From: Rhodococcus oryzae
GTDB taxonomy: Bacteria > Actinomycetota > Actinomycetes > Mycobacteriales > Mycobacteriaceae
Reading direction: 5' to 3'
DNA: 64,000 nucleotides
Assembly (NCBI RefSeq): GCF_005049235.1
Contig: NZ_SUMD01000014.1
Location: 1 to 64,000 of the forward strand
The position numbers and the translations under genes were made by a program. The notes under the pieces are model-generated. The model ran no database searches. It had not been told where the DNA came from and saw only the letters and a program-made list of their open reading frames with translations. Each line of letters begins with the position of its first letter. Position 1 is the first letter of the stretch. Shown here one piece after another: positions 35,973-44,890 of the stretch.

Positions 35973-37721
35973 ATGAGCTACGACGTGATCATCAAGAACG
36001 GCCGGTGGTTCGACGGCACCGGCGCACGGTCCGAGACCAGGAACCTCGGCATCCGTGACGGGCGGGTGGCCGCCGTGTCGGTCGGTGCACTCGACGAGGC
36101 GGACTGCCCGCAGGTGGTCGACGCCACCGGGAAGTGGGTCATCCCGGGCATCGTCGACATCCACACCCACTACGACGTCGAGGTCATCCTGAGTCCGGGG
36201 CTCAAGGAGTCGGTGCGGCACGGCGTCACCTCGATCTTCCTGGGGTCGTGCTCGCTGTCGGCGGTCCACGCCGGCCCCTCCGACGCGGGCGACCTTTTCG
36301 GCCGGGTCGAGGCCATCCCCCGCAAACACGTGGTCGACACGCTCACCGAGTCCAAGACCTGGACCTCGGCGCACGAGTACGTCGAGGCGATCGAGGCGCT
36401 GCCCTTGGGCCCGAACGTGGCCTCCTTCATCGGCCATTCGGACATCCGTGCCGCGCAGATGGGCCTGGACCGGGCGACCCGCAAGGACGTCAAGCCCACC
36501 CCGGCCGAACTCGACGCGATGGCGGCCAAACTCGAGGAGGCGCTCGACGCGGGCTTCATCGGCATGTCCTCGCAGGAACTGCTGTTCGACAAGCTCGACG
36601 GCGAGGTCTGCCGGTCCCGGACCCTGCCCTCGACGTACTCGACCCGGCAGGAACGCCGCAGGCTCAGTGGGATCCTGCGGCGCCGGGGCCGGGCCTTGCA
36701 GGCCGGACCGGACGTCGGCCGCCCGCAGTCCATGGTCGCGTTGGCGCTGAGCAGCGTGGGGCTCTTCCGCCGCCCCCTGAAGGTGAGCCTGCTCTCGGCC
36801 GCCGACGTCAAGGCGATTCCGGCTGTGGCGCACGTCTTCCCGGCGATGGCACGGGCCGTCAACGGGATGCGCGGCGACTTCCGGTGGCAGCACCTACCCG
36901 TCCCGTTCGAGGTGTACTCCGACGGCATCGACCTGCCGGTCTTCGAGGAATTCGGCTCCGGCGCCGCGGCGTTGGACCTGTCCAACCAGCTCGAGGCGCG
37001 GAGCGCGCTGCTGGCCGACGAGTCCTACCGCCGCCGGTTCCGCAAGGACTACGACAAGAAGTACGGGCCGCGGGTCTGGCACCGCGACTTCTTCGACGCC
37101 GAGATCGTCGAGTGCCCGGACGAATCCGTGATCGGCAAGACCTTCGGACAGGTCGGAGTCGACCGGGGCGGAGTGCACCCGGTGGACGCCTTCCTGGACC
37201 TGGTGGTCGAGCACGGCACCAAGGTCCGGTGGCGCACCACGATCTCGAACCACCGCCCCGAGGTACTCAACAAATTCGCTTCCGATCCCGGTGTCCAGCT
37301 GGGCTTCTCCGATGCCGGCGCGCACTTGCGCAACATGGCGTTCTACAACTTCGGCCTCCGCCTGCTGCGTCGCGTCCGCGACGCCGAGCAGGCCGGGACT
37401 CCGTTCATGTCCGTGGAGCAGGCCGTGCACCGGCTCACCGGCGAGCTCGCCGACTGGTATCAACTCGACGCCGGGCACCTGCGCGAGGGTGACCGGGCCG
37501 ATGTGGTGGTGATCGACCCGGCGCATCTCGACGCCTCGCTCGACGCCTATGCCGAATGCCCGGTCCCGGAGTACGACGGACTCTCCAGGATGGTCAACCG
37601 GAACGACGACGCGGTGTCCGCGGTGTTCGTCGGCGGCGAATGCGTGGTCCGAGAAGGGGAACCGACGCCCGTGCTCGGGACCCGGCGCACGGGGCGGTTC
37701 CTGCGAGCGGGCGAAAGGTGA
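35973..37721 (+). CDS. D-aminoacylase / N-acyl-D-amino-acid deacylase-like amidohydrolase
   Basis: A 582-residue amidohydrolase of the Amidohydro_3 type. The metal-binding HTH is at H64/H66 (VDIHTHYD), later His and Asp ligands lie in SFIGHSDIRA and LGFSDAGAH, and the flanking beta-sandwich begins MSYDVIIKNGRWFDGTG and ends with the usual GRFLR. The expected catalytic chemistry is hydrolysis of an amide or cyclic amide bond. It is larger than typical D-aminoacylases (about 480-530). Its presence in an otherwise oxidative ketone/alcohol operon suggests that the substrate carries an amide or that a side group is removed. ATG 35973 follows GGAG. Confidence 0.88.
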   Translation: MSYDVIIKNGRWFDGTGARSETRNLGIRDGRVAAVSVGALDEADCPQVVDATGKWVIPGIVDIHTHYDVEVILSPGLKESVRHGVTSIFLGSCSLSAVHAGPSDAGDLFGRVEAIPRKHVVDTLTESKTWTSAHEYVEAIEALPLGPNVASFIGHSDIRAAQMGLDRATRKDVKPTPAELDAMAAKLEEALDAGFIGMSSQELLFDKLDGEVCRSRTLPSTYSTRQERRRLSGILRRRGRALQAGPDVGRPQSMVALALSSVGLFRRPLKVSLLSAADVKAIPAVAHVFPAMARAVNGMRGDFRWQHLPVPFEVYSDGIDLPVFEEFGSGAAALDLSNQLEARSALLADESYRRRFRKDYDKKYGPRVWHRDFFDAEIVECPDESVIGKTFGQVGVDRGGVHPVDAFLDLVVEHGTKVRWRTTISNHRPEVLNKFASDPGVQLGFSDAGAHLRNMAFYNFGLRLLRRVRDAEQAGTPFMSVEQAVHRLTGELADWYQLDAGHLREGDRADVVVIDPAHLDASLDAYAECPVPEYDGLSRMVNRNDDAVSAVFVGGECVVREGEPTPVLGTRRTGRFLRAGER

Positions 37722-37751
37722 CCCACACCCCGATGAACGGAAGTAGCACGG

Positions 37752-38534
37752 ATGAGTGAGAACAGGTTTGCCGGCAAGACGGCGGCGGTGACCGGAGCGG
37801 CGTCCGGCATCGGCGAGGCCATCGCGATCCGCCTGATGGCCGAGGGCGCCAATGTCATCGGGATCGACCTGGCCGGAGATGCGCTCGGCGCCATGGCCAC
37901 CGAGTTCGGCAAGGCGTTTCTGCCCGTCACCGCCGACGTGACCAAGGAGGAGGAGGTCGCGGCGGCCCTGGACGCCGGGGTGACCCGGTTCGGGGCACTG
38001 GACCTGGCCTTCAATGTGGCTGGCGCGTCCCGCGTCGGCGCGATCGTCGATCTCGACGAAGCCGACTGGGACTTCACCATCGACCTGGTGCAGAAGGGCG
38101 TCTTCCTCTGCACCAAGCACGAGGCACGGCGCATGAATGCCGGCGGGCGTGGCGGGGCGATCGTCAACGTCTCCTCGCTGAACGCCCATGTGCCGATGCC
38201 GGGGGGCAGCCCGTACGCGACCGGCAAGGCGGGTGTCGAGATGTTCAGCAAGAACGCCGCTCTCGAGCTCGCATCGTCGGGCATCCGGGTCAACTCCGTG
38301 CTGCCGGGACTGGTCGACACCCCGCTGGTCGCCCCGGTGCTGGCCTACGAGCCCGCGCAGGCGATGTTCCTCGAACGCATCCCGATGGCGCGAGCGGCCA
38401 CGCCCGACGAGGTCGCCGGGCCGTGCCTGTACCTGGCCAGCGACGACGCGGGCTACATCACCGGCGCGAGCCTGGTCGTCGACGGCGGCTGGGAACTGTC
38501 CAACTTCCCGAACTTCAGCAAGCTCGCTGGTTGA
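37752..38534 (+). CDS. Classical short-chain dehydrogenase/reductase
   Basis: A 260-residue SDR with a full set of motifs: TGAASGIG (14-21), NVAG (88-91), Ser142 and the YxxxK pair Y155/K159 (PYATGKAG). Asp39 after the second strand favours NAD(H) over NADP(H). It is the last gene of the operon, 30 bp after the amidohydrolase, and could oxidise the starting alcohol to the ketone used by the monooxygenase. Unlike the SDR at 13681, its catalytic tetrad is intact. Confidence 0.94.
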   Translation: MSENRFAGKTAAVTGAASGIGEAIAIRLMAEGANVIGIDLAGDALGAMATEFGKAFLPVTADVTKEEEVAAALDAGVTRFGALDLAFNVAGASRVGAIVDLDEADWDFTIDLVQKGVFLCTKHEARRMNAGGRGGAIVNVSSLNAHVPMPGGSPYATGKAGVEMFSKNAALELASSGIRVNSVLPGLVDTPLVAPVLAYEPAQAMFLERIPMARAATPDEVAGPCLYLASDDAGYITGASLVVDGGWELSNFPNFSKLAG

Positions 38535-38584
38535 GATCGGGAACGAGCGGCCGCGGTAGCTCGAGATCGAGCGGCGGCTGATCG

Positions 38585-38635
38585 GACGTGCACTGTTCCC
38601 GCCCTCCCCTCCAGGGGCCGGGAACAGTGCACGTC
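38585..38635. terminator. 17-bp perfect stem ending the catabolic operon
   Basis: GACGTGCACTGTTCCCG at 38585-38601 pairs exactly with 38619-38635 around a 17-base loop that itself contains CCCCT/AGGGG. It follows the operon by 50 bp and overlaps the first bases of the stop codon of the convergent HhH-GPD gene. Confidence 0.75.
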
Positions 38636-39218
38636 ATTTCGCTTTCGCTGCCTTCGCCGCCGCCTTCGCGGACTTCTTGAACTCGCGGACCTCACCGAGG
38701 GTGCGGTCGTCGACGACGTCGGCGATGGACCGGCGCGAGCCGTCGTCGCCGTACGCCCCTGCCGCCTCCCGCCAGCCCTGCGGCGCGACGCCGATCTGCT
38801 TGCCCAGCAACGCGAGAAAGATCCTGGCCTTCTGATCCCCGTAGCCCGGCAGCGCCTTGAGCCGCTTCAGAACCTCGCGGCCGTCGGGATCACCCTCGGT
38901 CCAGATGGCCTCGGTCCGGCCGTCGTAGTGCTCGACGAGGTAGATGCACAGGTCCTGGATTCGCTTGCCCATCGACCCGGGGAACCGGTGCACGGCGGGC
39001 GGAGTCGCGCAGAGCGCGAGGAACGCGTCCGGATCCATCTCCGCGATCTTGTGCACGTCCAGGCCGGACAGCCGATCGTCGAGCTTCTTCGGCCCGGCGA
39101 AGGCCACTTCCATCGGGATCTGCTGATCGAGCAGCATCCCGATCAGCAGGGCGAGTGGATCCGCGGCGAGCAGCGCGTCCGCATCAGCGTCTCCGGCGAG
39201 GTGCAGCGTGAGTGCCAT
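38634..39218 (-). CDS. HhH-GPD-type base-excision repair family protein
   Basis: A 194-residue protein of the actinobacterial HhH-GPD family. The N-terminal helix LLIGMLLDQQIPMEVAFAGP corresponds to the first helices of the glycosylase fold, and the hairpin LPGYGDQKARIFLALLGKQ lies at about 133-151. There is no clear catalytic Asp or Lys after the hairpin and no iron-sulfur cluster, so glycosylase activity is not assured. The tail is Lys/Ala-rich (KKSAKAAAKAAKAK), suited to binding DNA. ATG 39218 follows AGGATCGGG. It converges on the catabolic operon. Confidence 0.85.
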   Translation of the reverse strand: MALTLHLAGDADADALLAADPLALLIGMLLDQQIPMEVAFAGPKKLDDRLSGLDVHKIAEMDPDAFLALCATPPAVHRFPGSMGKRIQDLCIYLVEHYDGRTEAIWTEGDPDGREVLKRLKALPGYGDQKARIFLALLGKQIGVAPQGWREAAGAYGDDGSRRSIADVVDDRTLGEVREFKKSAKAAAKAAKAK

Positions 39219-39328
39219 GGCCCGATCCTGCCATTTCCGGCGGCGAACTTTCGACCCTCCCGGCGTCCGGGAACAATCTCGCGGTGCCGCCCGTTGAGTT
39301 CGGTACACCGTACGGAAGCGAGGGATCC

Positions 39329-39982
39329 TTGACCGCAACCCCGACCGACATCGAGTTCGACCGCCAGATCCGCGCACTCACCGAGGCGGGCCACCCCGGC
39401 CTGACCGGGCTGTCCGACGACGACTTCGCGGCCGCGCTGGAACCGCTCCGCGCGGTGGTGCTCGCGCACCCGGAGAGCGCCGCCGACCACGGCGAGGATC
39501 ACATTCCGTTCGTCCTGGTCGTCACGCGTACCGCGCAGGGCGCCTCCATCGACGCGCACGAGGCGATGTCGCGCACCGCCCTCGGGACCCAACGGGGGTT
39601 CGCCGACTTCGAGCCCGCCGAGCTCGCCCGATTCCGGCCCATCGAATCCGTCGAGGTACCGGACGGGATCGGCTACGCGCTACTGAACGTCGACACCGGG
39701 ACGGAGTACCTGAACGTCACGCCGGCGACGGCACTGACGTCGCTGACCGAATTGGGACGCACCGGGCTCACCGTGGCGGAGGGCGTCGCGCTGATCACCG
39801 TGCGCCCCGACATGCTCCGCAAGAACAAGTGCTTCTCGCTGCTGTCGTCACGGTGCGGCGACAAGCGGGTGCCCGCGCTGTGGATCAGCCAGCGCCGACC
39901 GAAACTGGGCTGGTGCTGGAACGGCAACCCGCACACCTGGCTGGGATCGGCGTCGACAGCGGGCAGAGTGCCGCTGCCCTGA
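39329..39982 (+). CDS. DUF5701-like protein
   Basis: A 217-residue protein with the strongly conserved C-terminal block of this actinobacterial family: LTVAEGVALITVRPDMLRKNKCF, then RVPALWISQRRPKLGWCWNGNPHTWLG. The N-terminus EFDRQIRALTEAG also fits. No catalytic or binding motif is known. TTG 39329 is chosen because GAGGGA lies six bases upstream and the protein then starts close to the conserved region; GTG 39284 and a longer frame from 39212, which overlaps the divergent HhH-GPD start, are alternatives. No neighbour suggests a role. Confidence 0.75.
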   Translation: MTATPTDIEFDRQIRALTEAGHPGLTGLSDDDFAAALEPLRAVVLAHPESAADHGEDHIPFVLVVTRTAQGASIDAHEAMSRTALGTQRGFADFEPAELARFRPIESVEVPDGIGYALLNVDTGTEYLNVTPATALTSLTELGRTGLTVAEGVALITVRPDMLRKNKCFSLLSSRCGDKRVPALWISQRRPKLGWCWNGNPHTWLGSASTAGRVPLP

Positions 39983-40016
39983 CGGCGGGCAGGCGTGCCG
40001 GGCCGGCCGGGCCCGG

Positions 40017-41516
<1,500 letters not shown>

Positions 41517-41552
41517 TCATTTCGGGGTGGGTTAGCCGGTATGCTCGCCCAC

Positions 41553-41640
41553 GGAGGATTCGCCTAGTGGCCTATGGCGCTCGCCTGGAACGCGGGTTGG
41601 GTTAACGCCCTCAGGGGTTCAAATCCCCTATCCTCCGCCA
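41553..41640 (+). tRNA. tRNA-Ser (anticodon GGA)
   Basis: An 88-base class II tRNA. Acceptor arms GGAGGAT and ATCCTCC pair perfectly, the anticodon loop is CTGGAAC (anticodon GGA), an extra stem of serine type (TTGGGTTAACGCCCTCA) follows, and the T arm holds GGTTCAAATCC. The discriminator G and the CCA end are encoded. The gene is followed by a strong terminator and lies near ffs as in related genomes. Confidence 0.95.
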
Positions 41641-41641
41641 C

Positions 41642-41677
41642 ACGATGGCCCCCGATCTCCGGATCGGGGGCCATCGT
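41642..41677 (+). terminator. 16-bp perfect terminator behind tRNA-Ser
   Basis: ACGATGGCCCCCGATC at 41642-41657 pairs exactly with 41662-41677 across a TCCG loop, then TTGT follows. It starts two bases after the tRNA CCA. Confidence 0.9.
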
Positions 41678-41747
41678 TGTATCCAGGGCCTGGTCGAATG
41701 TCGTGAATCTTCAAGACCGCCTCGTCGCCGGGTCGCACCATGGAGCC

Positions 41748-42305
41748 ATGACCACCACGACCAGCAACGCCGATCTCTACCGGCGGCTCGCCGCCGAACT
41801 GACCCGCCGCGCCGAAGCCGTACCCGCCGATCACTGGGACAACCCCTCCCCCTGCGAGGGCTGGACCGCAAGGGACGTGCTCCGGCACGTCATCGAGACC
41901 CAGTCCTTCCCGGTCAACGCGGCGGGCATGACGCTCCCGCCGGTCCCCGACGTCGCTGCCGATCCCGTCGGGGCCTGGACGCAGACCCGCGACGCCGTGC
42001 AGGAGATCCTCGACGATCCCGAGCGCGCCGATCGTGAATACGAGGGGCAGATGGGCACGGCGAAGGTCGCCGACACCTTCGGCTCCTTCTACACCTTCGA
42101 CCTGGTGGTGCACGGCTGGGACATCGCGAAGGCGACCGGCGCCGACACGGCCATCGCTCCCGCGGACCTGGCGATGCTCGCCCGTTTCGCCGAGCGGATG
42201 GGCGAGGCCCTGCACGGACCCGGGGTCTGCGGCCCCGCAATCGCGGTTCCCGCCGACGCGGACGAGCAGACGCGGGTCCTCGGTCTGCTCGGCAGGCGCG
42301 CCTGA
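41748..42305 (+). CDS. DinB-like / MDMPI N-terminal domain protein (TIGR03086 type)
   Basis: A 185-residue protein with the sequence PSPCEGWTARDVLRHVIETQ at about 34-53, whose Trp and His are diagnostic of the maleylpyruvate-isomerase-like family; a second metal-site His lies in FDLVVHGWDIAKATG. Four helices are expected, with a bound divalent metal. It has no C-terminal sterol-carrier domain, unlike the relative at 4516. ATG 41748 follows TGGAGCC. Function unknown; detoxification using mycothiol is the usual guess for the family. Confidence 0.85.
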   Translation: MTTTTSNADLYRRLAAELTRRAEAVPADHWDNPSPCEGWTARDVLRHVIETQSFPVNAAGMTLPPVPDVAADPVGAWTQTRDAVQEILDDPERADREYEGQMGTAKVADTFGSFYTFDLVVHGWDIAKATGADTAIAPADLAMLARFAERMGEALHGPGVCGPAIAVPADADEQTRVLGLLGRRA

Positions 42306-42427
42306 GTCACCCCGGGGCCCTGTGACGGTCGACACTCTGTGAAGGACGCCGCCCGGGCCGGAACCCGCGTGACCACGGCGATCGATCCAACCCCGGACGC
42401 ACGCAGTCGATGACCGCTTCGCTCGCA

Positions 42428-42465
42428 CTGCGCGGCGCAGGACCCTTCATTACCGTCCGCGATGC
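42428..42465 (+). promoter_or_regulatory. Promoter copy 1 of the tandem micro-genes
   Basis: TACCGT at 42451-42456 is a probable -10 box; TACCGTCCGCGATGC (42451-42465) matches 14 of 15 bases of the region in front of the second micro-gene, and the preceding TGCGCG-CGCAG-ACC-pattern (from about 42429) is also shared. The start codon is 40 bases downstream, leaving a short leader with a strong ribosome site. Confidence 0.65.
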
Positions 42466-42504
42466 GTCGGCCGTCGGCGCACAGTCCACTCGGGAGGAAC
42501 CACC

Positions 42505-42627
42505 ATGGCAGACACCGGCAGCTCCGTACTCGACACCGGCGCCGCGACCGCCGTCGACATCGAGGGCATCCTCGGCACCACGATCAAGGCCGTGCTCGAC
42601 ACGTTGAACAACGTGACCATCAGCTGA
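42505..42627 (+). CDS. 40-residue acidic amphipathic micro-protein, PorA/PorH-like candidate (copy 1)
   Basis: A 40-residue protein read from ATG 42505, behind GGGAGGA at ideal spacing and with its own promoter and terminator. It has no signal peptide, five acidic residues and one Lys. Apolar residues at 19, 22, 23, 27, 30, 31, 34 and 37 would form one face of a helix. These traits (size, acidity, no signal, amphipathic helix, many Ser/Thr) are those of corynebacterial cell-wall channel peptides such as CjPorA (40 residues), PorA and PorH, which are exported without a signal peptide and mycoloylated. Residues 2-7 (ADTGSS) recur in the next micro-protein. The channel role is inference. Confidence 0.7.
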   Translation: MADTGSSVLDTGAATAVDIEGILGTTIKAVLDTLNNVTIS

Positions 42628-42646
42628 CGTTCACTCACCCAAGATA

Positions 42647-42676
42647 GGCCCCGCCCAACAGTTTTCGGGCGGGGCC
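42647..42676 (+). terminator. Terminator of micro-gene 1
   Basis: GGCCCCGCCC at 42647-42656 pairs exactly with GGGCGGGGCC at 42667-42676 and is followed by CTTTCGCTT. It begins 20 bases after the stop, so the micro-gene is transcribed alone. Confidence 0.85.
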
Positions 42677-42816
42677 CTTTCGCTTCCGAGCCAGAAGCGA
42701 CGAACAACAGTGCCCATCAACTGATTTCAGCTTCCATGACGCACCGCCGAAATTCACCCGGACGGCGGGGGCGGATGCCATCTCCGACTACCGGCGACCA
42801 TTCGGACCCGCTTCTA

Positions 42817-42831
42817 CATGAACTGTTCATG
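42817..42831. promoter_or_regulatory. Palindrome CATGAAC-T-GTTCATG upstream of micro-gene 2
   Basis: A perfect 7-1-7 palindrome in the 356-bp gap between the two micro-genes, about 105 bp before the second promoter. It looks like a dimeric regulator site. The remainder of the gap (42677-42913) holds no convincing gene; a longer open frame there overlaps the micro-gene out of frame and is rejected. Confidence 0.5.
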
Positions 42832-42913
42832 CTCCGGAAGAGTTGCAGCACAGGTTGTTTCCCACAGCTTTGGCCGACGTTAACCGAACAGAAACCCTGC
42901 GATTTCAAGGGAT

Positions 42914-42949
42914 GCGCGCGCGCAGAACCTCCGATACAGTCCGCGATGC
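42914..42949 (+). promoter_or_regulatory. Promoter copy 2 of the tandem micro-genes
   Basis: TACAGT at 42935-42940 is the probable -10 box, and TACAGTCCGCGATGC repeats copy 1 with one mismatch. The similarity reaches back to about 42915 (TGCGCG...GCAG.ACC) and forward to a shared CACAGAC/CACAGTC and GGAGGA before the ATG at 42984, so the whole control region was duplicated. Confidence 0.65.
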
Positions 42950-42983
42950 AGATCGAACGACACAGACTTCCTGGAGGAATCCC

Positions 42984-43112
42984 ATGGCAAACTTCACCCC
43001 CATCGCAGACGCGGGCGCCGACACCGGCAGCAGCGGAATCGACGTCATCTCCGAGGTCCTCTCCGGCGCGGGCGGCATCTTCGGCAGCCTGGTCGGTGCC
43101 TTCAGCAGCTGA
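42984..43112 (+). CDS. 42-residue acidic amphipathic micro-protein, PorA/PorH-like candidate (copy 2)
   Basis: A 42-residue protein from ATG 42984 behind TGGAGGAAT. It contains four acidic and no basic residues, no signal peptide, and ends in AFSS; corynebacterial PorH also ends in FSS, where Ser is mycoloylated. Apolar residues at 22, 25, 26, 29, 32, 33, 36, 37 and 40 follow the i, i+3, i+4, i+7 pattern of an amphipathic helix. Residues 12-17 (ADTGSS) repeat residues 2-7 of copy 1. Two different micro-proteins side by side would fit a hetero-oligomeric channel such as PorA/PorH, but the rest of the sequences differ, and the role is a hypothesis. Confidence 0.7.
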   Translation: MANFTPIADAGADTGSSGIDVISEVLSGAGGIFGSLVGAFSS

Positions 43113-43132
43113 GCCCCCTCAGTTGCGCGGCC

Positions 43133-43162
43133 TCGGCCCCCGTCCATCCGGGCGGGGGCCGA
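43133..43162 (+). terminator. Hairpin behind micro-gene 2
   Basis: TCGGCCCCCG at 43133-43142 pairs exactly with CGGGGGCCGA at 43153-43162, 20 bases after the stop. It lacks a T-tract but mirrors the arrangement behind micro-gene 1. Confidence 0.65.
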
Positions 43163-43202
43163 CGGCGCACCCGGACCCGTCCGGGCGGGCGTCCCCACTC
43201 GT

Positions 43203-43208
43203 TAGGCT
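43203..43208 (+). promoter_or_regulatory. -10 element TAGGCT, probable leaderless start of gluQ
   Basis: TAGGCT is followed by exactly six bases and then ATG 43215, the same spacing as at 8509 and 10029. No ribosome site is present. Confidence 0.5.
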
Positions 43209-43214
43209 GACGTC

Positions 43215-44141
43215 ATGCCACAGTCGGCCCCGAGCGGTGCAGGTTCAAGTGGGGCCGGACGGTTCGCCCCGAGCCCGTCCGGCGACCTGCACCTCGGCAA
43301 CCTCCGAACCGCGATGCTGGCGTGGCTGTTCGCCCGCTCCACCGGCCGGAGATTCCTGATGCGAATCGAGGACCTCGACCGGGTGCGGGCAGGCGCCGAA
43401 ACGCGACAGCTCGACGACCTCGCGGCCCTGGGGCTGGACTGGGACGGTCCGATCGTCCGGCAGTCGGAGCGCTTGGCGCGCTACGACGCCGCCATCGACG
43501 AACTCACCGCCGCCGGCAGCACCTACGAATGTTTCTGCACCAGAAGAGAAATCCAGCAGGCCGTCTCGGCGCCGCACGGACCGGACGGTCACTACCCCGG
43601 TACCTGCCGCGACCTGAGCGCCGCGGAGATCGCGACCAAGCACGACTCGGGCAGGCCCCCGGCCATCCGGCTGCGCGCGGAGATCACCGAGTTCGCGATC
43701 GAGGACGAGCTGCACGGCCGCTACACCGGCGCCATCGACGACGTGGTGCTCCGGCGCGGCGACGGCATCCCGGCCTACAACCTGGCTGTGGTGGTCGACG
43801 ACGCAGAGCAGGGCGTCGACCAGGTGGTGCGCGGGGACGACCTGCTCTCCTCCGCGCCGCGACAGGCCTACCTGGCATCGCTGCTCTCACTGATCGTGCC
43901 GCGCTACGCGCATGTCCCACTGGCACTCAATTCGGACGGTAAGCGGTTGGCCAAACGCGACGGCGCCGTCACGCTGGCCGACCAGCGGGCCCTGGGTCGC
44001 ACCCCCGACGAGGTGCGGGGAATCCTGGCCGCCTCCCTCGGAATGGCCGAAGCAGGCGACAAGCCCGGACTGGACGAGTTACTTCGAGGTTTCGATCCCG
44101 TCGCGCTCCCGCGAACCCCCTGGGTATTCGCGGATCTTTAA
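43215..44141 (+). CDS. gluQ: Glutamyl-Q tRNA(Asp) synthetase
   Basis: A 308-residue truncated glutamyl-tRNA synthetase without an anticodon-binding domain. Class I motifs are HLGN (26-29) and KRLAK (243-247), and the zinc site is C106/C108/Y127/C131 (CFC...HYPGTC), the GluQRS pattern. The enzyme attaches glutamate to the cyclopentene ring of queuosine in the wobble position of tRNA-Asp. It therefore needs Q-modified tRNA, and a queuosine-precursor transporter (46032) and tgt (48333) occur close by. The alternative role as a general GluRS is excluded by the missing C-terminal half. Confidence 0.93.
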   Translation: MPQSAPSGAGSSGAGRFAPSPSGDLHLGNLRTAMLAWLFARSTGRRFLMRIEDLDRVRAGAETRQLDDLAALGLDWDGPIVRQSERLARYDAAIDELTAAGSTYECFCTRREIQQAVSAPHGPDGHYPGTCRDLSAAEIATKHDSGRPPAIRLRAEITEFAIEDELHGRYTGAIDDVVLRRGDGIPAYNLAVVVDDAEQGVDQVVRGDDLLSSAPRQAYLASLLSLIVPRYAHVPLALNSDGKRLAKRDGAVTLADQRALGRTPDEVRGILAASLGMAEAGDKPGLDELLRGFDPVALPRTPWVFADL

Positions 44142-44278
44142 TGGATGTTTGCGCAATCGAAACGTATTCGGCGAACGGCAGGGTACCGGGCAATGGGGAT
44201 CGCACGTAGGGTCACTAAGCACTGTGTATGACGAGCACCGTTGAATGGCAGCAATCAGACCGTATCCGAGGGGAAAAC

Positions 44279-44800
44279 ATGACCACCGGTGGATTTGATC
44301 AGAACCAGAACCAACCAGGCGAGCCGTCCTACCCGACTCCGCCACAATTCAATGACCAGGTGGCGGGCGGCGCATTCCCTGGCGGCGCCGAACCCGGCAG
44401 CCTCGGGGTTCGGTTCGGCGCGCGGCTCGTCGACTACATCCTGGTCGGAGTCGTCACCTGGATCCTGCTGATCGCTTTCGGCGTCACCGACAACATCGCC
44501 ATCAGCGGATTGGTCTCGGGCATCCTGACGTTCGCGTATTTCGTGGTCTTCGACATCAGGGGCTGGACCCCGGGCAAGAAGATGCTCGGACTGAGCGTGC
44601 GCGGTCCCGGCGGCGGCAACCCGACCCCGCAGCAGGCCTCCATCCGTGAGGCGTTCAACCTGCTCAACATCATCCCGTTCATCGGCGGGTTGCTGAGCCT
44701 GATCGCGGTCATCGTGATCGCGGTGACCATCAATTCGAGCCCCACCAAGCAGGGCAAGCACGACGAACTGGCAGGCGGAACCCAGGTCGTCAGGGGCTGA
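44279..44800 (+). CDS. RDD-family membrane protein
   Basis: A 173-residue protein. The first 45 residues are a Gln/Pro/Gly-rich cytoplasmic tail. The RDD domain follows: GVRFGARLVDYILVGVVTWI holds the characteristic R..D, then two more membrane segments and GWTPGKKMLGLSVR, a conserved RDD stretch. Its role is unknown; transport is sometimes suggested. ATG 44279 has GAGGGG at good spacing; ATG 44228 further upstream lacks one. It is 91 bp ahead of another Pro-rich membrane protein gene of similar design. Confidence 0.88.
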   Translation: MTTGGFDQNQNQPGEPSYPTPPQFNDQVAGGAFPGGAEPGSLGVRFGARLVDYILVGVVTWILLIAFGVTDNIAISGLVSGILTFAYFVVFDIRGWTPGKKMLGLSVRGPGGGNPTPQQASIREAFNLLNIIPFIGGLLSLIAVIVIAVTINSSPTKQGKHDELAGGTQVVRG

Positions 44801-44890
44801 TCGATCACCGCACGACCCATTTTCACCCGAATCCGCCGTTGTTCGAGTTCGGGACGCACCACAACTCAACCGCACAAAAGAAGGAAGACT

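Noticed and set aside
30652-38534. Secondary-metabolite biosynthetic cluster
   Set aside because: No PKS, NRPS, terpene synthase or carrier protein genes; the enzyme set is catabolic.
41553-41640. tRNA-Ser as an integration site for a genomic island
   Set aside because: No integrase, no repeated tRNA end downstream and no change in base composition; a normal terminator follows.
42736-43359. 207-residue open frame across the micro-gene region
   Set aside because: It overlaps micro-gene 2 and gluQ in another frame and has no ribosome site or domain; the short frames have better signals.
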